Origin: Clitopilus passeckerianus
Taxonomy: Eukaryota; Basidiomycota; Agaricomycetes; Agaricales; Entolomataceae
Direction of reading: 5' to 3'
DNA: 64,000 bases
NCBI GenBank assembly: GCA_944990035.1
Contig: CALYLX010000126.1
Coordinates: 620,001-684,000, forward strand
Below the pieces are notes generated by a model. That model was not told where the DNA came from. It saw only the letters and a list, made by a program, of their open reading frames with translations, and did not search any database. A program made the position numbers and the translations under genes. Of this stretch, positions 34,162 through 46,370 are shown piece after piece. Within the stretch, counting starts at the first letter, position 1. The number at the start of each line of letters is the position of its first letter.

Positions 34162-34795
34162 ATGTCGCTTGCAGAAGCCTCCGAAGCGCGTAAAACTCGG
34201 TTATTAGCCCTCAGGAGAAGGAAAGAAGGAGAATCCGCAGAGTACGCAGATCTAATGACTCATCAGTCTTCCGAGGCGCTGACTTTCTGATAACCCACGC
34301 AGTGAACCAGTCCTCAGAGGCCGCAACTTCGACCCGGAAACGCGAACGCTGCGGAAGCGTGACACTCAAGATGATGTCGAAATGGAAGACACCGTTGAAA
34401 AGAACGTGCAGGGCTTAGCTGAGAATATCATCAAGGAGGATGAGCAACGCAGGGCCCAAGAGCTTGTAAGTCCGCTACTATGAAATCCGTGGAGGATACT
34501 CAGTGACCTCACACGTGCAGGATATATTCAACATTGCCCCGAAAAGACCTAACTGGGACTTGAAACGAGACATGGATAAAAAACTCGCTAAACTGGAGCG
34601 AAGAACTCAGGAGGCGATACACACCCTGATTCGTCAGTCTCCTCCTGGCTTGTTCTGATAGTTCACTTATCAGAAGATATAGGTCAACGTCTTTCCGCTC
34701 AGAAAGGTGACTCTGATGACATCGTGGGTGCGATGCGAGCCCAGGAACGACAGAACGCCTCACAGGCGCTGTCAGATGATGAAGACGAGGATTAA
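34162..34795 (+). CDS. cwf18: Splicing factor CWF18 (CCDC12 homologue)
   Basis: Component of the spliceosome associated with the Prp19/Cdc5 complex. Exons 34162-34241, 34303-34465, 34521-34632 and 34683-34795 give 155 residues in frame. Conserved features: N-terminal ARKTRLLALRRRK, then VLRGRNFDPETRTLRK, a central acidic patch, NIAPKRPNWDLKRDMDKKLA and LERRTQEAI, ending in an acidic DDEDED tail. Size and order match the family. It diverges from GUF1 with 99 bp between start codons. Confidence 0.93.
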
Positions 34796-35243
34796 TGCGT
34801 GAATGTAATGTAATTGAATTTAATATGCATTGCTTACCTTATGGTATTGACCCATCTCTATGTCAAAGATTATTTTCCCGAGTTCTAGGACGACTGAACT
34901 CTAATTGTGCTTCGCCATCTCTGCCATGGCGTGCCGGGAAAAGTTTTATTACCTGACTTGTTTGGTCATTTCCGTGAAGCCAGGATGCCCTGGAATCTCT
35001 CGATTAGATCTCCAACTCCAGACTGGCACGCTTAGCCGACTGAAGTGAGGGAACGTGTTGATGCACATCTACTGGCAGCATCTACTCCTCGGCTGTGTTG
35101 ATACCCCCGTTGTAATCACACTAATCATTAAAATATTGCTACATGCGTTGCCCAATAAATTATAGTGTTGTGAATAAATTATACCTAGAGCTTTCGACCA
35201 GATAATAACCGCGCCAAAAATACGAAAAAGACCGTACGCGAAC
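34796..35243. other. Intergenic between convergent cwf18 and the WOPR gene
   Basis: About 450 bp of mixed composition, AT-rich near 35120-35200. It probably holds both 3' untranslated regions; no gene seen. Confidence 0.4.
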
Positions 35244-36233
35244 TCAGATCCACCCCTTATCCGTCCGCTCGCCTGTACGATGTCTTGAATTCAGCATTTC
35301 AATCATACGTTGGTCTTCCGGTAGTCTCGTCGATCCCATGAATTGCTGGTGAATGGACAAGCCACCAAAATCGGGGACAGTCACCTGCAAGGAGGGTAAT
35401 GCTGGAGTACGACTGCCACTTGCGGATGGATTAGGCCGCCGCCTGTTGTAGAGTTCATCGTCGCTTCTGGATCTTGCAGTGCCACTCCTATAGATACCAG
35501 GTGGGACAATTATCCTCTGTAGTAAAGGGTCACGATCAATGGTGGGGAGTGATGATAATTCCGCATATGTGAAGTAGGCGGTCAGATGCCACTTTTGTGG
35601 TTGTGATCGTAAATCGGGCACAACCCAGGCCGAGTATGCTTGTTTGACAAGGCCAGGGTGTTGATAGGACGTTCGGTCCTGGTGGGAGAGAGCAGAAGAC
35701 GAGGGTCCAGAGCGAGGGGTGCTGTCCACCCATCGATAGGTATTCGTGCTATCATCCCCCGGAAACTTGAGTATATGATGCATCAATGTCTCCGGAATAA
35801 GTATGAACTTACCCGCCGGGAGAGCTAGACAGTGGCTGCATCGTGTCAGGTAATTTTTCGTCATAGAACAGGTACGGCTGGGAACGAACCCGATCAGTTT
35901 ACAAGGGACTTGTTTACCCCATTTTAAAATTCTCTCACCTCTCGCATACGACTCTGACCCCACATCCGTCCATCTGAGCCGCGGAGGCCGTGTCAGCTGA
36001 ACTGCTTGTGGCAACAGCAAGCCAATATACTTACCAGTCCATCGTTTAAGCCCACTGTCATCCTCACCTTCTATCCAAACGAAGATCGCACCAGGCTGAA
36101 TGACGGTAGCTCGCTCCACATCGTTTAAACGCCTCAAAATTGGGGGAAGAAATCCCTGCCTAACTGCTTCGAAAAGAACATGGGCATCGTGTGCATCGCG
36201 AACATGAAGGCGGGGATGGGTTGCTTGCTGCAT
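35244..36233 (-). CDS. Gti1/Pac2 family (WOPR-domain) transcription regulator
   Basis: WOPR proteins (Wor1, Ryp1, Gti1, Pac2, Sge1) bind DNA and control morphology and development in fungi. Exons on the - strand: 36035-36233, 35939-35973, 35813-35877 and 35244-35748, giving 267 residues in frame. WOPRa: RLHVRDAHDAHVLFEAVRQG, LRRLNDVERATVIQPGAIFV and KRWTDGRMWGQSRMREPYLF (about residues 60-85, formed across two introns). WOPRb: GLVKQAYSAWV followed by KWHLTAYFTYAEL. The C-terminus is Arg/Ser/Pro-rich. The shortness, the RMWGQSRMRE variation of the usual RWSASRV, and the absence of long Gln-rich tails suggest the Pac2-like branch. Confidence 0.9.
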   Translation of the reverse strand: MQQATHPRLHVRDAHDAHVLFEAVRQGFLPPILRRLNDVERATVIQPGAIFVWIEGEDDSGLKRWTGKYIGLLLPQAVQLTRPPRLRWTDVGSESYARGERILKWGKQVPCKLIGFVPSRTCSMTKNYLTRCSHCLALPAGKFILIPETLMHHILKFPGDDSTNTYRWVDSTPRSGPSSSALSHQDRTSYQHPGLVKQAYSAWVVPDLRSQPQKWHLTAYFTYAELSSLPTIDRDPLLQRIIVPPGIYRSGTARSRSDDELYNRRRPNPSASGSRTPALPSLQVTVPDFGGLSIHQQFMGSTRLPEDQRMIEMLNSRHRTGERTDKGWI

Positions 36234-37362
36234 GTGGAGGGATCTGGGTGGCCAGAGAGCCTGAAAGAGTTGGAGATTTTATATCATTCCGGATTAACAG
36301 TTTCAGGATGAACGTGAGAGATGACATAGGTTGGAGGTCGCGTCAGGTTGCAGGGATGTCGGCCGTTATAGGCAAGACCACCAAAGGCAAACCGTTCCGA
36401 ATCCGGGCTCGGGGAGGCAGGCTCAGTCCGAGAATACCGAGTGAACGAACCAGCACACACACACGCACACGCTCATTGTTTAAGGGTGTCCGAACCAGAC
36501 ACTGATTAGGCTTCCGAGGTTGATTATCCCAAAATGGCTTGATAATCCCGGAAAAAGCTAAAGTATGAGATCCCAAGATCTACCAAGCACCTGCGTCGTC
36601 CGGGACATCAAGGCAGATATACCTGGGATAACCCGCAGATGGAGAACGCCAAAGGTCGGTGCAGGGGAAATGCTCAATTGCTCAGATACTTGCTGATCCG
36701 ATCCAATCATAACTAGGGGTCACCAACTGCCGCAGGAATATACTCTAGTGTCTGCGAGGGAAATAGAGTCCGTTGTCACCTGAGTTCATCTAGAGGGACG
36801 TGATACCAATATCGGATTAATTTGAGTCATGGCGCATCAATGTATGTGATGTCGCGTTGAACGAAGGGTGGTTGCTCACGACAGTTAGTAGCGATGAACC
36901 CGTTGATGTCAGACTGCGAGAGCTTTGTAATACAGGAAGGACAGAGCGTTAGACATAATTACGCGCTGTCAATGTAGCCCTTCTCCAAAGTAATCGGCTG
37001 GAAGAAGGCCACCGACGATCCCGTAAGCTCAAGAACACAACTGATAGGCTTTCAGTGAGGTAGTCAAATACTAGTGCTTTATAGGGAAACCGAGGTGGCT
37101 CTCAAGGCGAACGAGAAGGTGCCGCACAGCTCTAAGTTTCAGTGATAGTCAAATATGCGTCGATCAGGTCAAGTCCTCTCGATGGGTTCATAGAAATTGG
37201 ATAGTACGGATGTTACAGAAGCCAGGATCGGCTTTCCGTGAGCGGTAAGGCTGTCAAGTGATCACGTGCATCAATTTATGGGTATCAGCCTCATCAGGTT
37301 GGCACTGCTACGAGGACAACCTTCATTAACCTGCTTCCAGTTTCTCTTCATATCCTCATCTT
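36234..37362. other. Long upstream region of the WOPR gene and ELA1
   Basis: 1.1 kb between divergent genes. A CA-rich microsatellite-like patch (acacacacacgcacacgc) lies near 36453-36470. Long upstream regions are common for fungal developmental regulators. No gene seen. Confidence 0.45.
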
Positions 37363-38570
37363 ATGACCTTGGAAATAGAGGGAAGCTCTCGCCGTCTTCC
37401 AACCCTTGTTCAACTTTGCCAACGGGGTAATCAGTCTTATCTCCACCGCCCCTGATAGTCCACTGACGTCTGAACGTTTAACAGTGGCTGCTGCGAATGT
37501 AGATAGTAAGTTGCCGCTTTGTAAAATCACGACATCCTCACAGCTTCTAGGTATAAGCAGCTTAGGCGATGAACTTCCGTATAATTTGGTCAAACCTATC
37601 TTAGAACGCTGTGATGCGAATCAATTAGCCCGTTTCGAGTTGTCATCGCCGGTACGTTCTTCGACGCAAGCAATAGACCGAATACCATTGAAATATATTA
37701 CCAGCATCTCCAAGAAGACACACAAGGTGGATCTGTATGACTATACATTCAAAGGACTCTTTACTCAACAAAGGTTCAGCAATATGGAAACATCTATGTT
37801 ACTCCGTGTCCTCGCTCATAATCCACAAATGGATAGGCGAAAAAGGAGAGCCGGAATGCTGGAGGAACTGCTACTATGTAAGCTCTGTAGTTGCCTCCTA
37901 TGGTTTTGCAATAACGAATTGCTATCCTAGGACCTACAGCAAGCAGAAACAGCACGCCTGGAACAAGCAAGTAGCAAGTTGCGCCATCAAAGAAACAATG
38001 AAGAGGAACGAAGAAAGGAGCGTGAAGTCAAGCTAACCGACCGTGTCCCACTGCCGAAAAAGCCCAGATGTGCGTTGACTCACTGAAAGATGAAGATGTT
38101 TTATGAATTGTTCCCTAGGGGGAGCATCCTCGCAACCGAAAACACTGTTCCAGAAAACGCGGTCGGAAGCCTCGAAGCTTCAGAAGAGCATGTACCATAC
38201 TCGAATGATTCCTCCAATGGTTAATGGCAAGACATTTCGTGTTCTACCGGGACCACCGGATCTCTCTATGGGCACGGCTAGTTCTACGAGCCGGGTAACG
38301 GTGAACACTGTACTCCAGCGCAAACCTGAGACTAAGGTTGCTGCCCCTCCATTGCCTCGGATGTCGCAAGAAGCACCGCCTGTCTCTACACCTCCGAACC
38401 GTTCGGCTTCTCAGGGATCTCCTGCGCCAAAAACAACACCCAAGAAGCCTCCATCAGAACTGAATCCCTCATTACAATCGCAGACACGGCCACCTCCTTT
38501 AACAGCAAAGCGAGATCCCATGGCATGCCTGTTCGTTCCTAAACATCGGGCCCATTCCCAACGTCCCTGA
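37363..38570 (+). CDS. ELA1: Elongin A homologue
   Basis: Elongin A recruits elongin C and cullin to ubiquitylate stalled RNA polymerase II. Seven exons (37363-37426, 37485-37505, 37551-37651, 37705-37726, 37774-37877, 37931-38069 and 38119-38570) give 300 residues with all phases matching. Two of them are micro-exons of 21 and 22 nt. Signature: RRLPTLVQLCQR at the N-terminus (BC-box-like), LGDELPYNLVKPILERC with LARFELSSPHLQEDT (F-box-like), AIWKHLCYS, then a coiled basic region (EEERRKEREVKLTDRVPLP), WGASSQPKTLFQKTRSEASK and the disordered Pro-rich tail. No other exon joining restores these motifs, so the model is firm. Confidence 0.9.
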
Positions 38571-40765
38571 CGACCCGACATTATAAGCTAATACTGACCT
38601 GGTTCGCGATGGACACCACCATACCGTCGCGCGTAATACTAAACAAATGAGGTCTTTTGACCTGGATTGGTTTGCTGTAGCTCGTATCTGCCTGAATAGG
38701 GTATCACCTGCTGTCAGTGCCTCTCACGACGCCCATCGTTTATCGATCGATATCTGTATAATGTAATTCTCTACTATGGCTAGGACCGTTACATCAACTG
38801 CGCCAATGCACTGCACTCCATGTTCCTGATTCTATTGGGGATTTCTTTGGAGAACAACGTCCTCAATTCCTGATTCCTGATGTCATCCACCACCAAACGA
38901 GACTTATCATCGTCAGTGCTAAGTGCTACCAGTTTCTACATTTATAAATTCGTTGACGACCTCGCGTTTGCTTGACGTCTCCTCCCTATCCTGGCTGGCT
39001 ATCCAGTTGAAGGTTTAATATAATTTTCTCAATTAAATGCAGTCATTTTTCCCACCGGGTCTACCGGCCTCCTTTCAAATTGGAAAATAACATCCGCGAG
39101 ACATCTCACATCATTCACGGATGAAAATCCTGTTCTATCCGGCCTGCGACGATGACTTCGCAAGAAGCTTTGGGTCTTCTCATCATCTTCACCGTCACCT
39201 GGACAATGTGTGCTAAGCTAATGTTAGGTACAGATTACAGTTCTGATTACTCCAGAACTTCATTCGCAAGGCACTCAGGCTTGGATCTGAGAGCTGTCCA
39301 ACTCTGTTAATAGTCGAAGCTGCTCAAGTTGCCAAGGGACGCATCTTGTCATCCAACCTATCCGCGGTTTCATCATGGAGTATATTTCTGAACTGGTTCT
39401 TCAAGCGGCTCGACTCTCGTTCTTCGACGACTTTCCCACCCGATCAAACTCTCATGCCCGTTAAGGTCGCTTCGTTCGTTTCAGTCATGGTTTTGCTTGA
39501 CACGGTACGCTCGCTGCCGGCCTTTACTCTTGATCTCGGTGGAGTTCCTCAAGGAGAAGAATAACTCCTCCTCCTGCCTACAGGGGCTCATGCTCTTCGG
39601 CCGATGTCAGATTCATCTCGAGGATGGGACGCGGGAGCGTACTGGGAGCGTGTCATCGGCAGGCGTCCCGAGAGTAGACTGAGCGTCCCCACAATCGTAT
39701 CATGCTGTATCCAGTAATGCTCTATTTCCTCACGAGACTCGATCATAGAATGAGCTGTTGACTTCACCAATCAGGTGTCGACATTATCGTTTTGTGTATC
39801 AGGTACTTGCGGTATCTATTCCCGACGTCAAGCATTTCTGGGGGGGGGGTGATGGGGCAGGATCTCTCTGTCCGTGATCATTCGACAAACTCAGCTGCAT
39901 TGCAAAAATGGAGACCCTTGACCGTGTTGCTGAAGAGCTGTTTTTTCTCTTGAAAGTTGTTTCGCAGTAGGCTGCCGCTTACGAAAGTGGAAAATTAACT
40001 ATACGTCGCCATTACGGACACACCTTGACGGACAATCCCTGTTGGGCCTTTCATAAGAGAAAGGCAGAGGTGGGTGAGGGTACGATGAAATGCATTATAT
40101 TCCTCTTTATATTATGTCATGTTCACTTAAATACTAGTATATGGTGTATCTATGTCTGAAATCGAGGAGGACCATGCTTCCTACTTGCACTGGAAGTCCG
40201 AGCCTTACGGAGTAGCGACAATCAAATGTTAGGGCCGGTCACCTCCGCGATCGAGCTCTTTGATTGATCTTAGCACTTGTATCTGAGCCAGGCAATAAGT
40301 CGTGATAGACTACCTTGTCATCCTTTCAACTTGCCTTTCCTGTGGGACGCGTCGTCAGACCCGCTCACTACTGTGTACACCGTCAACTGCGCGGCCCGGA
40401 CGCCTTCTATATCAAATTCATGTTACAGTTCTCAAGTTAATAGTGCTACCAACGCCTTATCTCAGTCGCGTAATCTCTTATTACCGACGAAGTGGGGTGC
40501 AATGCATTCAAAGAACTGAATATAAGTAGCTGAAACGCGGCGAATAGGCCCATCCGCGAAAGCTCATGTAGGTTGTAAGGCCAAATGTCGTCATTAGATG
40601 CTATACAAGAAAATAATATGACAAAAAGTGATCAGTATGCCATGAATGTCAGAGATGATTTATGCGAGGGGAATCAATTGTACAATGCGGAGGAAAGTAA
40701 AAAGGAGGCAAAGACTGTAATGATACAGGAAAGTGACTGAGTGCCTAAATATAGTGGGGTAACAT
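38571..40765. other. Gene-poor stretch between ELA1 and GID7
   Basis: 2.2 kb. A segment around 39330-39690 on the + strand has short frames in several phases (for example EYISELVLQAARLSFFDDF) that suggest a decayed coding sequence or transposon piece I cannot name. A run of ten G lies at 39840-39849. No intact gene. Confidence 0.4.
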
Positions 40766-43558
40766 TCAAATGTCGACGCCATCGTTTTCCCATGGCTGAC
40801 GCGTCTTCCCCTTCTCATTGCCATTCTGGCTGGAGGCTGACGCATGTTGAAGTGGTTCGTCCACGAATGGCGCAGGGGAGACAGCTTCCCATATGCGAAT
40901 AGTATGGTCGTCGGAGCACGATGCAAACATCCGTTCGTCGTGAGGATTCCAGGCCACGGAGTTAACGCTTCCGGTTCCATGGCCAGGGAGAACGTCGAGG
41001 AGTGTTCCCGTTTCTCGGTGCCAAATGTACACATTCGCGTCTGAATAGATTTGTGCTATCAATACTGACAATCCCGCAAATCCAAGGAGAAATAACGTGC
41101 CTTCACTTCCGCTCACCACGAAGTTCTCCTCAATTCCCCCAAAGCAACTTCGAATAACGTGTCGGCCCTGTTTCTGCCCCGTGTATTTGCGCGCTAACCG
41201 TTGCGCATCAAGATCCCAAAGTTGAATTTCCTGAAGGGAGCAGGTTCAGTTCGTCACTTGGTTCATTTTCTGTTTGCTAACTCACATCAGGAGCATGGTT
41301 TATGAGAGCATACTGCGAACTCTCGGATATCTTCACACTCGTCAGCTCGCCCTCCAAACGGACGGATCTGGGAGTAATTGTTAGGTAAAAATAACTTGTT
41401 GACGCATGATGGACTGACGATTGCACTTGTCTTGTTGCGAAGTCATATACGATCAACCTGTTTTCGTGGCTTTGAACAGGTGGAGCGTTGGACTGGCTAG
41501 GCTGTCCATTCGTCGGGGGTGCCTCAGCCATGTCATTGTGCATTCCAATGGTCACTAGCCTAGACATATCTGGCGTCACGGCGAGATCAGTTATCCGAAT
41601 CGGTGACATCGCCCAGGAGGCCAATAATGTTCCATCTGCACTCTACAATGACACGTTAGTACGCCCTTCCATAGCTGGAGAAATCCCCTACCCAGTGATT
41701 TATCTGACGGTCCAAGCCACCAGTAACAAAGCCGGATCCGTCACGGAGCCATGAGAGGGACGTCACGGTGTCTGTGTGGTTCTCGAGCCTGCGAACACAT
41801 ATGCAAGACTGGGAGGGTTCGTCAGGCCCCCAGTTTTTAACAAGATTAGGTCACTCACGGCAATGTGCCAGATCTTGATCACGTTCTCCGAGCTTGTGAG
41901 TAGGTGCTTGTCATCCAGAGACCACGATATGCAGCCGACTGGGTATGCGTGTTCTTCGAAGGCCAGCTTCTGAGTCCACTGTCGCTCATCGGTGAACTCC
42001 GGCTGAACATGGTTAAGTCAGTAGCAGGTCAACCGGTACTGTCGATCAGACTTACTCTATACCACCAAACAATCGCCGACTTATCCTTACTGGCTGAAGC
42101 CAGGTAGCGTCCATCGTGACTCCAAGCCATGTTCCATACCTCATCCTTGTGCACGGCCAAGATAGTGGTTGTAACCGTTGGGAATGAAGATTTATCGCAT
42201 TGGTGGTCCGTGTAAAGAGAAAATGCTGAGGAATCCATGGCTACGTTGTGGTATAAACAGCTTTGACGCTGATACAACCTTGACTGATGCAGTAGTGAAG
42301 CAAACCGCCGCTGTGGGATCATGATTGATGAAGGAATGTACTCTGAGCGGTGAATATCAGCCCAATGAGCGCCTGCATGAAAGTGGTAGACGCTTACCCT
42401 GTAATTGGTCAAGAAGTGACCGCCTTGATGAGCCGGAGGCGCCATCCCAGCCCGCGAGTTTCCGTAACTCTTCCGGGCCTGAGCACATTATAAGACTGTA
42501 ATATGAGTGTAAGGAGTCATAGTAGCATTCTAATGAAGCTGAGCACGCATGCCTTGAAAGGGTGTGTAGCTGATCTGATTCTACGTTATAATTGGCCAAT
42601 TCATTCCGCAGAACGTGTAATGCTGAAGTTATCTTGTTGGATTCGAGCAACTCGAGGTATTTCTGCTGGCTTATAAGAAACCTGGCCTCCTGTACGTGTT
42701 TGTTGAGTGAGCGCCCTGAGAATCGAATAACACAATAGAGCGTACCCAAAGCCCATCCTCCTCCCCTACACCCAAACGCATCAATGCATTCTCTGCCTTC
42801 ACCCAGGAACCGTTGAGGATATAGTGCCTGAAGTCGGATACTTCTGGCGTTTCCATTGAGTAGCCCGACTCTTGCTCTAAAGTTGCAGCGGACTCTCTGA
42901 AATATCATGAATTAGTGGACTGAAACCGGATTACGTTCCCATGTACTCACATGTACCCGACATCCCTTAGACTCTGTATGATTAGACGAATGAACTCTTC
43001 TCTGTCTATGTAGGAATCGTCATATAGTGTAGTTCCAGGCAAATCTACACGAGCAATAGCCTTGCCGTGCTTGGAGATACCGTTCGTTGCGTTGGAGTGG
43101 GTCCCATTCGTCATTGACGGCCCAAAGCCATTGGTGGTCACTGGCCGGGTGTTGCCGTTCGTGAACGCCTTCGAGTGCTCGAGCCCAGTGGTTGAAGGCC
43201 CTGCGTGAGGTGCATAGTCTGGTGAGACGGAGAGATTCGAGGATTGATCGGGGTCGGGAGACCTCATGGTAAACGTGAAGGTGGATGGTTGATCGATAGT
43301 AGCTGAAAGGAACGAGGCCTGGTGGTTGTCCGTCCTTTGCCGCTTACGAACTCTTGCAAGCTCTGGGTCTGGAGGAAGGAGTAAAGACGAAAGGTCGTCG
43401 GAATTATTAAGCAAGGACACGGTACCGTGGAACGAGGAAGTGAGTCCGTCCGAACTGCTGCCCTCCGCCTGCTCTAGCACGGACCGGCTACGGGTTACTG
43501 GTATGAGGGTCTGATTCTGGGGGTCTGAGAATATGGATGGCTGTCTGAGGAGCGACAA
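40766..43558 (-). CDS. GID7: GID complex subunit GID7 / WDR26 homologue (LisH-CTLH-WD40)
   Basis: Subunit of the GID/CTLH E3 ubiquitin ligase that in yeast degrades gluconeogenic enzymes. Order on the - strand: a disordered Ser/Asn-rich N-terminus with RKRQR basic patch; LisH ([34 protein letters not shown]); CTLH ([40 protein letters not shown]); then WD40 repeats, e.g. [20 protein letters not shown], and near the C-terminus [20 protein letters not shown] plus HTIRIWE. It ends [10 protein letters not shown]. Several short introns. The first in-frame ATG lies inside the disordered region; the frame is open further upstream to about 43650 and the true start may be in a small upstream exon that I could not place. 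Confidence 0.88.
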
Positions 43559-43650
43559 GCTTCCAGTTCCAGCTGTCGCAGGCTCCAGAGTCGTTGGTGG
43601 GACTAAATCCCGCTCAGGGTGCGAAGTAGAGGAATCAATGGTGACAAAAT

Positions 43651-45260
43651 CAGGCTAATTGGATTATTGCAGATTAATAGTGGTCTTTATGGGTAAAAGG
43701 TTTCTACCAGCCTTTGGGCCTCAATAGAACTTTCGTGAGCTATGGTGGAGGTTCAGGTCGAAGTAGTAGATCAAAAACGGTGATAGGCTCTAGCCTCTGC
43801 TCTTTCAAGGTTGCAGTCTGTTGTGCATCTGCCTTGCCGTCAAATCGCGTGTTTCTACAAGGCATTGCCCTGCGACAATGACAACAACAATTAATACAAA
43901 CTTTACAAGAAACACCAAACCATATGGTTTCTATGCATATTACAAGTCTCTGGTAATATACGATGGTAAATGGTGGTAGTTACAGTCATCTAAATGTGGG
44001 CGCTGGCCCCTTGCCAATCCAATTAATTCAGTGACATAAGCAACTATCATTGGCTCTTGATGCTGGACTGTGCAATCAAGAAGAGTGCCTAAAGATTCCC
44101 AATCCTGTAATTGATTCAGGGTAACATGAACAGTCCATCGAGCGGCGAGAAAAAACAGCAGGGCATAGGGCTCTGAAGACAGGCTTCAACGAGGAAGAAA
44201 CACGTTTTTCGACAATGTGACAGCATCAAACCACGAGGATAGCTCTATCTTTACAGTTGTTCTTCGCCTCGAACCCGGATAGTGTTTTGGAGCCAGTGGC
44301 CAGGCGATGCCAATTCAGAGAATCAGAAGCTTCGGCTCCAGCCACCCGTTCGTGGGTAATTTCTCGTAGTAGATATACAAAGATACTCTGAGATCGTGTT
44401 TGAAGCCTAGTAGTGATGGTCTAGTAGCTTATCGTTATCTGCGATAATCCTGCCACAAGTATTCAGCGCTGGGAGAAGAGAAGTTATCGATGGCACGCTC
44501 GGGAGCAAGCTGGAATTTGGAATATCTGGATGATATGCTGACCCCCAACCGCAATATTCGGAAACCTCTGAGCTAGTACTGGCTGCCTCACTCCTCCATC
44601 GATTAATTTCCCGATCGACGACGGAGGTTGTCAAATCCTTCGGCACTAGGTGAAACAGACCGGAAGGTAGGAGAAAATAATACGCCATGAAGACATCATG
44701 GTAGCGCTAGCAAAAATTGCGCTCAAATCGCCGGAGCTTGCCAGTTTGCCGCCACCTGCTCGCACAAAATACGCAACACCGGCGGCGGCATGGCTATGCC
44801 GGACCATGCAACCTCCAGAAGGAAGTTTTGTCGGCAACCTTGCGTCGTAAAGCTCTACCGGAGGTTACAGAAATGGGATCTACGTAGCTCTGAGAGTTTT
44901 CTCTCGTCGCACTCAAGTTTTGGGGTATGCATGCGTTCTACCGTGCGTAGCAACATATTTGGAAGACGTATACTATAACGTGTGACTATGATCAATAAAT
45001 AGATTTCCTACTATCCATACGTGTCCTTGCGCAATTTCGTCTAAACGTATGAAGATGGAATAACATCATTTGCTCCCGTTGGGGCGGTACACATCTCCGA
45101 TACACCTGCACAGTCCAGTATGCCGTCGTGACCGTAGCGGTAGCACCTTAACGGCGATTATGCCATTCCTTCTCCCAGATCGCGGTCGAATTTTCAAGAA
45201 CGTTCATCAGCGCCATCATCGCATCATCACCTTATCCATCGAGTGGTCAGCCCACCACGC
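43651..45260. other. Gene-poor stretch upstream of GID7
   Basis: 1.6 kb with only short frames. It ends at the boundary of duplicated segment B. No gene, RNA or element recognised. Confidence 0.4.
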
Positions 45261-46370
45261 ACCTGCCACCTACTTTCGTAACCAAATCTCGATAAATTGC
45301 CCTGAATGCTAGACCAGAACGGGTAGTCAGATGAGCCGCGCCCTCCTATGCAAAGATTCCAAGCTTTTCCAAGCACTGATGGGGACAGCGGCCAAGGTGC
45401 CTCGCCGTCCTGTGTTTGGACCTGATGCAGATATACAGAGGTCCCATGGCCAAAATCGTAGGAAAAACACAAAGGCTAACGTCCGCAGTTGACACAGACC
45501 TAGTCACGTTGGACCCTCAACAGGAACCTAGAGTTTACTTAGGGGTACGACACAAGAATGTTCACGTCATGCCAGGGATTGAGTCAGCCAGAAAGCTAAG
45601 ATGCATTTCAATGTACCGACGGAAAGAAAAATGCTGTTTAAACTGGTGAATACTATTCCTAAATACCTATGATGCGAGTGATTGAATTAATTTTGCGTTT
45701 GAAGCATGAATCAAGTATAAAAAAAAAGTTGCAGTGGGCGTGATGAAAATGTGTTGTATATCGAAAGCATAAGCAACTGGTTGATAATACATTATATGTG
45801 CCTAAGTATCTGAAGAGGTATGGTTGTTGATTGAAATGCGATGCGAATAATAAGTGAGATATGCTGCGATAGGAACTACCGACAAGCTTCTGCTGAAACT
45901 GTAGCGCAGAAGTGCGTCACCCGAGGCTGAAGGAAAGCTAGCCTTGATGGGAAATGTCGTTTTAGGGGGGTGAGATGCTTGAAAAAGAATATTTTCATGT
46001 TGAGATGGGGGTAAGTGGCGCCATGGAAGCACTTTTGAGAGCTCGAGGCTGAGGCGAGACGTCCTTGTAGATGATCCAAGATATACAAACGAAAGGTTGA
46101 ATTGTCGTCATTGGTCGTGATGAGGTTGTAGAATGATGCATGATGGCGCGATTTTGAAGGAAAGCGATGTAAAAGCGAGTTAGGGATAGCGATGGGAAGG
46201 GAAGAATGCTGAAGAATCTTGATGCAAGATCGTTATAGCACTCGTGTCGTCCGACCTCCGAGCGCCCGCTCTCTGTCAACCAACCCGCTCCGGCCGTGAC
46301 CGTAGCCAGGGGCGTGAAGGTCGTCGCCGACCTGTTGCCTACCGCGCGCCTCCCCCGAGCCAAAACGATG
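45261..46370 (-). repeat. Source copy of duplicated segment B
   Basis: The reverse complement matches 14666-15663. It is the longer copy (1110 bp against 998 bp), lacking the deletions seen there, and is contiguous with segment A, so it is the better candidate for the ancestral arrangement. Confidence 0.85.
45416..45649 (+). other. Coding-looking fragment inside segment B
   Basis: A frame of 77 codons reads TDLVTLDPQQEP and YLGVRHKNVHVMPGIESARK, with protein-like composition, tail-to-tail with the ECL1 gene. The counterpart lies on the - strand at about 15420-15545. I do not recognise the family; it may be the last exon of a gene or a transposon remnant. Confidence 0.35.

Noticed and set aside
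40844..41044. Short + strand frame opposite GID7
   Set aside because: Antisense shadow of WD40 coding sequence.
45995..46363. 122-codon - strand frame beginning MARGRRAVGN, also at 14673-14894 on +
   Set aside because: Conserved between the two places only because both are in the duplicated segment. It is in a different frame from the ECL1 C-terminus.
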